Shown here in pieces: positions 16,584 through 24,256 of a stretch of 38,815 nucleotides of DNA. Below the pieces are notes generated by a model. The model saw only the letters and a program-made list of their open reading frames with translations, ran no database searches and had not been told where the DNA came from. The stretch lies in contig JBBSHJ010000024.1 in NCBI GenBank assembly GCA_038253135.1, forward strand, positions 1 to 38,815. The letters are read 5' to 3'. Source of the DNA: JBBSHJ01 sp038253135 (lineage in GTDB: Bacteria > Actinomycetota > Actinomycetes > Mycobacteriales > QHCD01). A program made the translations under genes and the position numbers. Positions within the stretch are counted from its first letter, which is position 1. Each line of letters begins with the position of its first letter.

Positions 16584-17273
16584 TCAGTTGGAGCTGGGCT
16601 CCTCGGAATACTCCGACACGGCCATTGGCACGGCGTGCAGCTCGCGCAGGAAGACCGTCTCGCGGCGCAGCAGGGCGGCCTCGAGCCGGAGCCGGTCCGT
16701 CGTGGCCGGGCATTCCAGCAGTCGCTGCCGGTCGTCGGTGCTCAGCAACGTCGCCGAGGCGATCAGGTAGGACAGCAGGGCCGGGTCGGTCGGAAGGTCG
16801 GCCGGCGTGACCTCTACCGATCCGGTCGCCGTGATGGCCTCGAGGTAGCCCCGAAAGAGGGCGCTGGCATGGCTGGCGAGCAGGTCGGCTTCCGGGCCCG
16901 GCTCGGGCTCGGCGGGCAGCCAGTCGACATGGCCGATGAGGTACGGCGCGCGCGAGCCGTCGACCGAGAGCAGCCGGAAGCGCCGCACGCCGACCGTGAG
17001 GACGTCGTACGTGCCATCGCTCTTGGAGTCGACCTCACGCAGCTCCGCCATGCAGCCGACGGTATGCAGCGCGGCGGCCGGATCCTGCGCGTCCGGGTCG
17101 ACCGAATCGCCGGCCCGCAGCGTGATCACACCAAACTGGCGGGGCCGGTCGCCCGGTCGGTCGAGCAGGCTCTGCATCAGCGCGCGATACCGCTGCTCGA
17201 AGACGTGCAGCGGCAGCATCACGCCGGGGAAGAGCACCGATCCCAACGGGAACAGCGGCAGCGAGTTGCTCAC
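16584..17273 (-). CDS. LON substrate-binding domain protein
   Basis: The 229-aa stand-alone protein has the N-terminal substrate-binding fold of Lon protease (LPLFPLGSVLFPGVMLPLHVFEQRYR at the N-terminus; CMAELREV and VGVRRFRLL further on). It has no AAA or protease domain. Stand-alone copies are common in actinobacteria next to hisD. The role is presumed to be in protein quality control, but no activity is established from the sequence. The GTG start at 17273 has a TACGCT box 7 bases upstream on the minus strand, so the transcript may be leaderless. It is divergent from hisD, with a 139-bp shared promoter region. Confidence 0.88.
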   Translation of the reverse strand: MSNSLPLFPLGSVLFPGVMLPLHVFEQRYRALMQSLLDRPGDRPRQFGVITLRAGDSVDPDAQDPAAALHTVGCMAELREVDSKSDGTYDVLTVGVRRFRLLSVDGSRAPYLIGHVDWLPAEPEPGPEADLLASHASALFRGYLEAITATGSVEVTPADLPTDPALLSYLIASATLLSTDDRQRLLECPATTDRLRLEAALLRRETVFLRELHAVPMAVSEYSEEPSSN

Positions 17274-17280
17274 ATCAGCA

Positions 17281-17286
17281 AGCGTA
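17281..17286 (-). promoter_or_regulatory. Leaderless-type -10 box of the LON-domain gene
   Basis: TACGCT on the minus strand lies 7 bases before GTG 17273. Confidence 0.45.
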
Positions 17287-17330
17287 GTGAGTCACGGGGC
17301 AGCGGGCCGCCTCGCGCGGTTCGCTCTGGG

Positions 17331-17360
17331 TGAACGTCGCCAGCCCCGCACCCCTACGCT
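17331..17360 (+). promoter_or_regulatory. hisD: Candidate hisD promoter
   Basis: TGAACG (17331-17336) and TACGCT (17355-17360) with an 18-bp spacer give a plausible sigma-70-type promoter about 50 bp before the hisD GTG. Unlike neighbouring genes this implies a real leader, containing a GGAGGGA Shine-Dalgarno at 17401-17407. Confidence 0.45.
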
Positions 17361-17412
17361 GGGGGCAACCCACGGCGCCACCGCCGTGCGGCCCGGACCC
17401 GGAGGGACCCCC

Positions 17413-18786
17413 GTGCTACGCCGCATCGACCTGCGCGAGTCCACCGATCGGGGCATCACCACTGCGCTGCCCCGGGCCGCGGTCGACGTGGAGACCGCGG
17501 CCCGTGCGGTGCGCCCGATCATCGAGGCGGTCCGGGTCGAGGGGGTCCCCGCGGTACGCCGCTACGCCCGCGAATACGACAAGGTCGAGCCCCGCACGCT
17601 GCGCGTTCCCGCCGAGGTCCTCGCGGCGGCGCGCGACGCGGTGGCTCCCGACGTGGTCGCGGCCCTGACGGAGTCGATCGCCCGTGCCCGCAAGGTGCAC
17701 GAGGCGCAGCGGCGTACCGACGTCACGACCGAGGTCGTCCCGGGCGGGACCGTGACCGAGCGGTGGGTGCCGGTACGCCGGGTCGGTCTCTACGTGCCCG
17801 GCGGGCTCGCCCCGCTGGCCTCGAGTGTCGTCATGAACGTCGTACCGGCGCAGGCCGCGGGTGTGACCTCGCTCGCCCTCGCCTCGCCGCCGCAGCTCGA
17901 CAACGACGGCTGGCCCGCGCCGACCATCCTCGCCGCGTGCACGCTCCTCGGCGTCGACGAGGTCTATGCCGTCGGGGGAGCCACCGCGATCGCGATGTTT
18001 GCCTACGGTCTAGCCGCCCACGAGGCGACCGGCGACGCCCCGGTCGCACCCGTCGACCTCGTCACCGGGCCCGGCCGGATCTCGACCGTCGCCGCGAAGC
18101 GGGTAGTCCGCGGCGTGGTCGGCATCGACGCCGAGATGGGCGCGACCGAGATCGCCGTGCTGGCCGACGATTCCGCCGACCCGGCCTATGTCGCCGCCGA
18201 CCTCATCAGCCAGGCCGAGCACGACCCCGATGCCGCCTCGGTGCTCGTCACCACCAGCGGATCGCTCGCCGACGCGGTCGACCGCGAGCTCGACCGGCAG
18301 GTGCCGGCGGCCAAGCACGCCGGCCGGATCGAGCAGGCGTTGGCCGGCAGCCAGTCGGGCACGGTGCTCGTGCGGGACATCGCGCACGGTCTCGACGTCG
18401 TCAATGCCTACGCCGCCGAGCACCTGGAGATCCTGACCGCCGACGCCGCAGCGGTCTCCGCTCGCGTCGTCAACGCCGGCTGCGTCTTCGTCGGGCCGTT
18501 CGCGCCGGTCTCTCTCGGGGACTACTGCGCCGGCTCCAATCACGTTCTCCCGACCGGCGGCGTGGCCCGGCACTCCAGCGGGCTGTCGGTGCAGAGCTTC
18601 CTGCGCGGGATCCACGTCGTGGAGTACGACGCCGCCGCGCTCGGCGAGGTCGCGCCGCACGTCGTCACGCTGGCCACGGCCGAGGACCTGCCGGCGCACG
18701 GCGCGGCCGTCATCGCGCGCACCGGCTCCGCGTCGCCCGGCGAGACGGACCAGGAATACCGCGCGAGGAACGAGCGAGAGGTGTGA
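17413..18786 (+). CDS. hisD: Histidinol dehydrogenase
   Basis: Catalyses the last two oxidations, L-histidinol to L-histidine, with NAD and zinc. The 457-aa length is typical. Zinc ligands are Gln267 and His270 in ISQAEHDPDA, the catalytic pair is Glu336-His337 in AAEHLEI, and the conserved GDYCAGSNHVLPT motif follows. GTG 17413 follows a GGAGGGA ribosome-binding site. The stop overlaps hisC GTG by one base pattern (GTGTGA), so the two are translated together. The C-terminal tail after residue 430 is polar and variable. Confidence 0.97.
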   Translation: MLRRIDLRESTDRGITTALPRAAVDVETAARAVRPIIEAVRVEGVPAVRRYAREYDKVEPRTLRVPAEVLAAARDAVAPDVVAALTESIARARKVHEAQRRTDVTTEVVPGGTVTERWVPVRRVGLYVPGGLAPLASSVVMNVVPAQAAGVTSLALASPPQLDNDGWPAPTILAACTLLGVDEVYAVGGATAIAMFAYGLAAHEATGDAPVAPVDLVTGPGRISTVAAKRVVRGVVGIDAEMGATEIAVLADDSADPAYVAADLISQAEHDPDAASVLVTTSGSLADAVDRELDRQVPAAKHAGRIEQALAGSQSGTVLVRDIAHGLDVVNAYAAEHLEILTADAAAVSARVVNAGCVFVGPFAPVSLGDYCAGSNHVLPTGGVARHSSGLSVQSFLRGIHVVEYDAAALGEVAPHVVTLATAEDLPAHGAAVIARTGSASPGETDQEYRARNEREV

Positions 18787-19952
18787 GCGCCCGGGAGCGG
18801 GCGGCCGCGCTGGCCGCGCTGCCGATCCGCGCCGACCTGCGCGGCCGGACGCCGTACGGCGCCCCGCAGGTCGACGTCGCCGTGCGGCTCAACACCAACG
18901 AGAACTCGCACCCGCTCTCGGCCGCCCTGATCGACGACCTCACCGCGGCGGTGCGCGCGGCGGCGGTCGATCTCAACCGCTATCCGGACCGCGAGGCCAC
19001 CGCGCTGCGGGCCGATCTCGCGGCGTACCTCTCGATGTCGGCCGGCGTCCCGCTCGACCCGGCCGGCGTCTGGGCGGCGAACGGCTCCAACGAGATCCTG
19101 CAGCAGCTGCGGCAGGCCTTCGGCGGGGCCGGGCGCACCGCGCTCGGCTTCACCCCGTCCTACTCCATGCACCCGATCATCGCGGCCGGCACCAGCACGG
19201 CCTGGATCGACGGCCGGCGCGAGGGCGACTTCACGGTCGGGGCCGAGCACGCGGCCGAGCAGGTGCGCCGGCACCAGCCGGACGTGGTCTTCCTCTGCTC
19301 GCCGAACAACCCGACCGGCACCGCACTGCCGCTGCAGGTGGTCGAGGCCGTGCTCGACGTCGCGCCGGGCATGGTCGTCGTCGACGAGGCCTATGCGGAG
19401 TTCGCCCGCGCCGGTACGCCGTCCGCGCTGACGTTGCTGGCCGGGCACCCGCGCCTCGTGGTGACCCGGACGATGTCCAAGGCGTTCGCCATGGCGGGGC
19501 TGCGGGTCGGCGCGATGGCGGCCGGTCCAGCGGTGGTCGACGCGGTGCACCTGGTGCGGCTGCCCTATCACCTCTCGGCCCTGACCCAGGCCGCGGCGCG
19601 GGCCGCGCTCACCCACGCGCCGGAGCTGTTGCGGACGGTCGAGGAGATCAAGCTCCAGCGCGACCGGATCGTCGAGGCGTTGCCGGCGCTCGGGATGCGG
19701 GCGGTGCCGAGCGATGCCAACTTCGTCCTTTTCGGCCGGTTCGCCGATGCACCGGCGGCATGGCAGGGCATGCTCGACGCCGGCGTGCTGATCCGCGATC
19801 CCGGGCTGCCCGGCTGGTTGCGGGTGACCGCCGGTACCGAGCAGGAGACGACGGCATTCCTCGACGCGCTCGCCACGGTCGCGCCGGCGTACGCCGTGCC
19901 GCCGGAGGCGGGACTATCCGGTTCGGCCCCTCCCGTCGGGCTCGCGCGATAA
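18783..19952 (+). CDS. hisC: Histidinol-phosphate aminotransferase
   Basis: PLP enzyme converting imidazole-acetol phosphate to L-histidinol phosphate with glutamate; 389 aa. Substrate and cofactor motifs are present: LNTNENSHPLS, ANGSNEILQQL, CSPNNPTGT, VVDEAYAEF, and the Schiff-base Lys233 in TMSKAFAMAGLRVG. The last 20 residues (PPEAGLSGSAPPVGLAR) look like an unconserved extension. It starts inside the hisD stop. A large hairpin (20003-20051) follows the gene and separates it from hisB, so hisB may be expressed partly independently. Confidence 0.95.
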   Translation: MSARERAAALAALPIRADLRGRTPYGAPQVDVAVRLNTNENSHPLSAALIDDLTAAVRAAAVDLNRYPDREATALRADLAAYLSMSAGVPLDPAGVWAANGSNEILQQLRQAFGGAGRTALGFTPSYSMHPIIAAGTSTAWIDGRREGDFTVGAEHAAEQVRRHQPDVVFLCSPNNPTGTALPLQVVEAVLDVAPGMVVVDEAYAEFARAGTPSALTLLAGHPRLVVTRTMSKAFAMAGLRVGAMAAGPAVVDAVHLVRLPYHLSALTQAAARAALTHAPELLRTVEEIKLQRDRIVEALPALGMRAVPSDANFVLFGRFADAPAAWQGMLDAGVLIRDPGLPGWLRVTAGTEQETTAFLDALATVAPAYAVPPEAGLSGSAPPVGLAR

Positions 19953-20002
19953 CTGCGGGATGCCGGTGCGGTGCGTCTCTGTCCGGCGCCAACCGGTTCA
20001 CC

Positions 20003-20051
20003 GGCCACTTCTGGCTGTGCCCGCCCGGCGTGTCGGCAGCCAGAAGTGGCC
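20003..20051. repeat. Perfect 15-bp palindrome (hairpin) between hisC and hisB
   Basis: GGCCACTTCTGGCTG (20003-20017) is exactly complementary to 20037-20051, with a 19-base GC-rich loop. It resembles in design the palindromes near 20961, 30172 and 31136. There is no T-tract. It could be a terminator, an RNA processing/stability element or a repetitive palindromic element. Confidence 0.85.
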
Positions 20052-20110
20052 AATCGACCGATGTGGGTGGCGCGGGCCGAGACCGGTCCCCAGCCTGAGA
20101 GGATCGAACC

Positions 20111-20725
20111 ATGAGCACTGCCGATCGAGAGCGCCGCGGCCGCGTCGAGCGCACGACCGGGGAGACCTCCGTGGTCGTCGAGATCGACGTCGACGGCCCG
20201 GCCGGCAAGGTCGACGTGCAGACCGGCGTCGGCTTCTACGACCACATGCTGGCCCAGCTCGGCAAGCACGGTGGCTTCGACCTGCACGTGCGCACCGACG
20301 GCGACCTGCACATCGACGCGCACCACTCGGTCGAGGACACCGCGATCGCGCTCGGGCAGGCGTTCGGCCAGGCGCTGGGGGACAAGGCGGGGCTGCGCCG
20401 CTTCGGTGACGCGCTGGTGCCGCTGGACGAGGCCCTGGCCCAGGTCGCGGTCGACCTGTCCGGCCGGCCCTACCTCGTGCACGAGGAGCCGGCCGTGATG
20501 CAGACCGCCGTGATCGGCGGCGATTTCCCGGGGACGCTGGTGCGGCACGTGTGGGAGTCCTTCTCCGTTGCGGCCCGGCTCGCTCTGCACGTGCGGGTGC
20601 TGTCCGGCCGCGACGCGCACCACATCGCGGAGGCGCAGTTCAAGGCCGTCGCCCGGGCGCTGCGCGACGCCGTCGCGCCCGACCCGCGGGTGCACGGCGT
20701 ACCGAGCACCAAGGGCGTGCTGTGA
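20111..20725 (+). CDS. hisB: Imidazoleglycerol-phosphate dehydratase
   Basis: Mn-dependent dehydratase of histidine synthesis, 204 aa, the monofunctional actinobacterial form without the phosphatase domain. The metal-binding repeats are clear: GVGFYDHML, HIDAHHSVEDTAIALG, and the second half DAHHIAEAQFKAVARALRDA. The start ATG 20111 follows a GAGAGGA ribosome-binding site. It is followed by the small membrane protein gene rather than hisH, which lies about 7 kb downstream. Confidence 0.97.
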   Translation: MSTADRERRGRVERTTGETSVVVEIDVDGPAGKVDVQTGVGFYDHMLAQLGKHGGFDLHVRTDGDLHIDAHHSVEDTAIALGQAFGQALGDKAGLRRFGDALVPLDEALAQVAVDLSGRPYLVHEEPAVMQTAVIGGDFPGTLVRHVWESFSVAARLALHVRVLSGRDAHHIAEAQFKAVARALRDAVAPDPRVHGVPSTKGVL

Positions 20726-20758
20726 CCGCGGTGCGCCGGGCCGCGATGACGCGCTGAC

Positions 20759-20944
20759 GTGGACGTCGTCCTGATCGTGGCCGCCGGCTTCCTGATCGGC
20801 GGGGCGTGGAGCTGCCGGCAGCAGGGCAGCGCGGCCCGCGCGGAGGGTGCGGGCCGCAAGGGCCGCCAGCTCTACGGGCTGGGTGTGATCCTCATCCTGC
20901 TGGCGGCGCTCGCCGCGGCCGGTGGCATCCTGCGGCTGGTCTGA
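20759..20944 (+). CDS. Small two-TM membrane protein next to hisB
   Basis: A 61-aa protein from GTG 20759, 33 bp after hisB. Two hydrophobic helices (about residues 3-17 and 43-58, GLGVILILLAALAAAGGIL) are joined by a basic, Gln/Ala/Arg-rich loop. Small membrane proteins at this position are frequent in actinobacterial his clusters, which supports reality despite the short length. The function is unknown. Confidence 0.65.
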   Translation: MDVVLIVAAGFLIGGAWSCRQQGSAARAEGAGRKGRQLYGLGVILILLAALAAAGGILRLV

Positions 20945-21203
20945 CCGCCGCGCGCCCGCACCGAGTGGGGTCGATCGTGCACCGCAATGGTGCACGATTT
21001 ACCCCACTCGGCCCGGTGTCCCAAGGTCGGCGGGCGCCGTCGGCGTACCGTTCGATGCCATCGCGTCGCCGGCCGCCGAATCCGCCGACCGCGCCGCCGG
21101 TAGGTAGACGCCTGAATTCTGCAGACGTGGTGCCTCGCCGGGTCCCTCGGCCCAGGTCCGCCCTCGCGGGCTCAACGAGCCGCCGCTGTTGCGGGAGCTC
21201 GGG
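20945..21203. other. 259-bp spacer between the small membrane gene and the sigma factor gene (convergent)
   Basis: It contains the large two-part palindrome at 20961-21011. The rest (21012-21203) is GC-rich, with open frames in several phases but no start or motif that supports a gene. Confidence 0.5.
20961..21011. repeat. Long two-segment palindrome downstream of hisB
   Basis: CCGAGTGGGGT (20961-20971) pairs with 21001-21011 and ATCGTGCACC (20974-20983) pairs with 20989-20998. The two segments are separated by a CG/TT internal loop and closed by the loop GCAAT. That gives 21 perfect pairs in 51 bases, between convergent genes. It may act as a bidirectional terminator or be a repetitive palindromic element. 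Confidence 0.9.
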
Positions 21204-22148
21204 TCAGGCCCGCCCTTCCCTGCGGGAGTGGCGGACCTCGCCGAGCAGGGCGTCGAGGTCGGCGAGCGGGCCCAGGTGCTGGAGCTTGTCCGGGTTTATG
21301 ACGGACCGGATGGTCTGCACCGTGCCGTTGGCGATGTCGAAGCTGAAGACGTTGATCAACCGGCCGCCCGGATCGCGGAGGACCGCACCCGGCTGGCCGT
21401 TGACCTCGGCCCGGGTGACGGTCACGCCGACGGTGCCGATCTGCGCCCCGATCGAGACCATCAGCCGGCTCACCGTCTCGGCGCCGACGATGGCCCGCGG
21501 CCATGACGGCGAGGTGCCCCCGCTGTCGCCGTAGACGGTGACGTCGGCCGCCAGCAGGTCGACCAGGCCGTCCATGTCGCCCTCGCGCAGCGCGGTGACG
21601 AACCGGTCCGCGAGCTCGTTCCGCCGCTGCGGCGACGCCTCGAAGCGAGGCCGTTCGTCCGCGACGTGCCGCCGAGCGCGTACGGCGATCTGGCGGCAGT
21701 TCGCGGCCGACTTGTCGACGATCGGTGCGATCTCGTCGAATCCGTAGCCGAAGACGTCGCGCAGCAGGAAGACCGCTCGCTCGACCGGGCTGAGCCGCTC
21801 GAGCACCAGGAGGAACGCCATGGACAGGGAGTCGGCCGTCGCGCTGACCTCGGCCGGATCCTCGGCGCGGGCGTCGGTGAGCAATGGCTCGGGCAGCCAG
21901 TTGCCGACGTAGGTCTCCCGTCGGGCCTTCGCCGAGCGCAGGTAGTCGATGGAGAGCCGGGTCGTGACGGCGGACAGGAATGCCTTGGTGGACTGGATCA
22001 TCGTGCCCCCGCTCTGGGCCCGGTGCAGGCGCAGGAACGCCTCCTGCACGATGTCCTCGGCCTCGGTGACCTGCCCCAGCATCCGGTAGGAGATCGAGAA
22101 CAGCAGCGGGCGCAGCTCGAGATATCTCTCGTCGTTCAGCGCGCTCAC
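21204..22148 (-). CDS. sigJ: ECF41/SigJ-type RNA polymerase sigma factor with SnoaL-like C-terminal domain
   Basis: The 314-aa sigma factor has a sigma-2 region (about residues 8-70: LFSISYRMLGQVTEAEDIVQEAF), a sigma-4 region (about 115-165: LSPVERAVFLLRDVFGYGFDEIA) and a C-terminal SnoaL-like domain ending SVINPDKLQ. ECF41 proteins carry this domain as a built-in regulator instead of an anti-sigma factor. The typical YVGNWLPEPL linker motif is present. The GTG start overlaps the epimerase stop (GTGA), so the two are coupled. The ECF41 promoter motif found before the epimerase gene implies autoregulation. The inducing signal is unknown. Confidence 0.92.
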   Translation of the reverse strand: MSALNDERYLELRPLLFSISYRMLGQVTEAEDIVQEAFLRLHRAQSGGTMIQSTKAFLSAVTTRLSIDYLRSAKARRETYVGNWLPEPLLTDARAEDPAEVSATADSLSMAFLLVLERLSPVERAVFLLRDVFGYGFDEIAPIVDKSAANCRQIAVRARRHVADERPRFEASPQRRNELADRFVTALREGDMDGLVDLLAADVTVYGDSGGTSPSWPRAIVGAETVSRLMVSIGAQIGTVGVTVTRAEVNGQPGAVLRDPGGRLINVFSFDIANGTVQTIRSVINPDKLQHLGPLADLDALLGEVRHSRREGRA

Positions 22149-23104
22149 CCTCTTGCCGAGCCGAGTCCCGTGACCGTCGTACCACCAAGGCCGGCACGGA
22201 AGCCATCGCGCCAGCTCGACCAGCGCGGCTGCCAATCGAGCTCGGCCCGGGCCTTGGCATTCGACGAGCCGCGGACCGTGGTCAACAATGAGACTCCCAC
22301 CTCGCCCGCCAGCGGCCGAGCCAACCAGACCGGCAGTCGCATCGGCGCTTTGGCGCCGAGCAACTTGGCGAGGGCGGGCAGCAGATCGCCGGCGCGGGCC
22401 GGGTCGTCGTCGACGATGTTGAAAATGCCGCGGCCGCGTTCGAGCGCCGCGACCGTCGCGCTGGCGGCGTCGTCGATGTGGATCATCGACCAGATGCCGT
22501 CGCCGGAGCCGACGACGGGCATCCTCCGCCTGCGGATCATGTCGGTGATCTCGTCGGAGGTGCCGGGTCCGTAGAACATTCCGTAGCGGAGTACGACGGT
22601 CTCGAGCGGAGCGCTGGTCACGGCGCGTTCGAGATACTCGATCGCCCCCAGTGAGGCGCGCTGCGCTGCCGGGGGGTTGGGGTCGAGTGGGTCGCCCTCG
22701 GTCTTGACCGGTCCGCCCGCGCGGATATTGGGCCAGCCGGTGAAGCTCGCGGCGACGAACCGGCGTACGCCCGACGCGGTGGCGGCGGCGAGCAGATTGT
22801 CGGTGCCCCTGGTGCGCAGCTCGTTGGTGACGGCGAACACCGTGTCGAAGTTGCGCATGCTCGTGGCGCTGGCCAGCGCGGTCATCTGGTGGATGATCGC
22901 GTCCGGCTCGGCGCGCGCGACCGCCTCTCCTATGGCCGTGGCGTCCAGACCGTCGACCGGTACGGCGTCCGCGCCGAGATTCCTGAGTACGCCGAGTTTT
23001 TCGTGGTTTCGCGTGGTGCCGGTGACGTGATGGCCGGCCGCGATGAGCTGGGGGACGAGACGCCGCCCGATGGCTCCGGCGGCACCGGCGACGAAGACGC
23101 GCAT
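22145..23104 (-). CDS. NAD(P)-dependent epimerase/dehydratase (extended SDR), ECF41 partner
   Basis: The 319-aa Rossmann protein has the nucleotide motif VAGAAGAIGRRL (GxxGxxG at residues 7-13) and the extended-SDR C-terminal pattern ending WSSWRDGFRAG. The usual active-site YxxxK is not visible; its place reads LGAIEYLERAV, so it belongs to the atypical SDRs and activity is uncertain. ATG 23104 has a GGAG ribosome-binding site. ECF41 sigma genes are known to sit beside carboxymuconolactone decarboxylases, oxidoreductases or epimerases; this is the epimerase version, and its promoter carries the ECF41 motif. Confidence 0.9.
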   Translation of the reverse strand: MRVFVAGAAGAIGRRLVPQLIAAGHHVTGTTRNHEKLGVLRNLGADAVPVDGLDATAIGEAVARAEPDAIIHQMTALASATSMRNFDTVFAVTNELRTRGTDNLLAAATASGVRRFVAASFTGWPNIRAGGPVKTEGDPLDPNPPAAQRASLGAIEYLERAVTSAPLETVVLRYGMFYGPGTSDEITDMIRRRRMPVVGSGDGIWSMIHIDDAASATVAALERGRGIFNIVDDDPARAGDLLPALAKLLGAKAPMRLPVWLARPLAGEVGVSLLTTVRGSSNAKARAELDWQPRWSSWRDGFRAGLGGTTVTGLGSARG

Positions 23105-23145
23105 GGTTGCTCCTTTGTGATCGTCCCGTTGTAGTCATCCCCTCA

Positions 23146-23172
23146 GACGGGATGGCCGAGCCGGCTGTGACA
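23146..23172 (-). promoter_or_regulatory. ECF41 (SigJ) promoter of the epimerase-sigJ operon
   Basis: On the minus strand TGTCACA (23172-23166) and CGTC (23149-23146) are separated by exactly 16 bp. This is the -35/-10 motif established for ECF41 sigma factors. It lies about 42 bp upstream of the epimerase ATG. Confidence 0.85.
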
Positions 23173-23195
23173 CCTTCGCCGCGCGGTGGCCGGCA

Positions 23196-23330
23196 TCACA
23201 TCGGCGGCACGGTCTGGACGATCGCGCTCGCGCGGGTGCTGCCGAGGTGCCGCAGCGCGCTGATGCGGGCGTAGCCGTCGACGAGGTAGCGATCGGCGTC
23301 TTCGATGGTGGGCTGCGCGAGCACCCGCCG
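23196..23330 (-). pseudogene. Possible remnant of an Lrp/AsnC-type regulator C-terminus
   Basis: A short minus-strand frame ends with DADRYLVDGYARISALRHLGSTRASAIVQT, which resembles the last strand-helix-strand of Lrp/AsnC ligand-binding (RAM) domains. No helix-turn-helix part can be found upstream, where the DinB gene lies. It could be a decayed gene end or chance. The rest of 23173-23422 shows nothing else. Confidence 0.3.
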
Positions 23331-23422
23331 GTGACCCCAGACCCGTGCAAGACAAAGACCCACCCCGCACCGGCACCGACGGACAGCTTCCACCTTCCAT
23401 CGGGTGCTGGCATGGCGGCCCC

Positions 23423-23917
23423 ATGGCTCGTGCCGGACAACCTTCTGACGGAGACGAACGCGCCATCACCCTCGGCTGGCTCGCCTTTCATCGCGATGCC
23501 CTTGCCGCCAAGGGCGATGGGCTGAGCGATGCCCAACTCGTCGAACGCGCCGGCGCGCCGTCAAAGCTCAGCCTCCTCGGCCTGATCCGGCATCTGACCG
23601 AAATGGAGCGCGCCTACGGCACCTGGGCGCTCGGGCCGAAGTCGGACCTCGAGTGGGTGTACGGCGTCTACGACGACGACGGACCCGAGTGGGACATGGA
23701 CTGCGATGCATCAATGGTTGGCGATTCGATGCACAAGTGGGAGAGCGAGAAGTGCTCCAACGATCGGCTCGTTGCCCGCTATGCCCTCGGCGATGTCGGC
23801 ACGGGAAACGGCCATACCCTGCGGTGGAACCTGCAAAAGCTCGTCGGAGAGTATGCCCGCCACAACGGCCACGCCGACATCCTTCGGGAGGGCATCGACG
23901 GCCAGACCGGCGAATAG
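23423..23917 (+). CDS. DinB/DUF664 family protein
   Basis: A 164-aa four-helix-bundle protein of the DinB superfamily, DUF664 branch. It contains LSLLGLIRHLTEMERAYG near residues 52-69 and the C-terminal LVGEYARHNGHADILREGIDGQTGE, whose His residues are probable metal ligands together with the His of RHLTE. Relatives are thiol-dependent (mycothiol or bacillithiol) transferases; this activity is inferred. The start is placed at ATG 23423; no clear ribosome-binding site is visible, so it remains uncertain. It is divergent from the ECF41 operon. Confidence 0.82.
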   Translation: MARAGQPSDGDERAITLGWLAFHRDALAAKGDGLSDAQLVERAGAPSKLSLLGLIRHLTEMERAYGTWALGPKSDLEWVYGVYDDDGPEWDMDCDASMVGDSMHKWESEKCSNDRLVARYALGDVGTGNGHTLRWNLQKLVGEYARHNGHADILREGIDGQTGE

Positions 23918-24256
23918 ACGCTCATCGGGTACGACGTCGGAGGGCTCACATGATGAGCTGCGTTTTCTGCGATCTAATGAATGGTGACGACTCCGCCTGG
24001 GTAGCCCAGGACATCTGTTGGTTGTCCCTCGAGAGCACGCGATGGGCGTCATCGATGCCTCGCCGGAGGCGTTGCGGGCGACGATCCTGCTGGTCAACAG
24101 CGCGTCGGACAGCGCGTCCGGCAAATAGTCGATGCCTCTGCGATCATTGCGGAAGATCGTGACGGCCACGGGCCTGGAGATCCTCGGCAATGTGGGAAGC
24201 GGAACCTGGTCAAATCGGCTGTCGCCCCGGTGCACCCCTTGCTACGTTCGGGAGCC
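23918..24256. other. 339-bp stretch without an intact gene
   Basis: It holds the HIT-like fragment (23950-24129) and then about 130 bp with no recognisable coding signal. TACGTT at 24243-24248, 8 bases before ATG 24257, may be the -10 box of the broken GNAT gene. Confidence 0.4.
23950..24129 (+). pseudogene. Broken HIT-like gene fragment
   Basis: The frame starting at ATG 23950 encodes MSCVFCDLMNGDDSAWVAQD (from its second Met), like the start of HIT-family nucleotide-binding proteins (CxxC followed by a nucleotide-binding strand). After about 30 residues the frame becomes meaningless. A different frame then reads MGVIDASPEALRATILLVNS before a TAG at 24127-24129. No HxHxH histidine triad is present anywhere, so the product cannot be a working HIT protein. 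The second fragment may come from a different gene. Confidence 0.45.

Noticed and set aside
20003..20051. Riboswitch or T-box regulating hisB
   Set aside because: A simple perfect hairpin with no conserved T-box or riboswitch elements; listed as a palindrome only.
21112..21124. GAATTCTGCAG, an EcoRI-PstI pair as in cloning vectors
   Set aside because: Both sites are short and no other vector sequence surrounds them; taken as chance.
24130..24256. Continuation of the HIT-like fragment to a longer gene
   Set aside because: No frame gives a recognisable domain or histidine triad.
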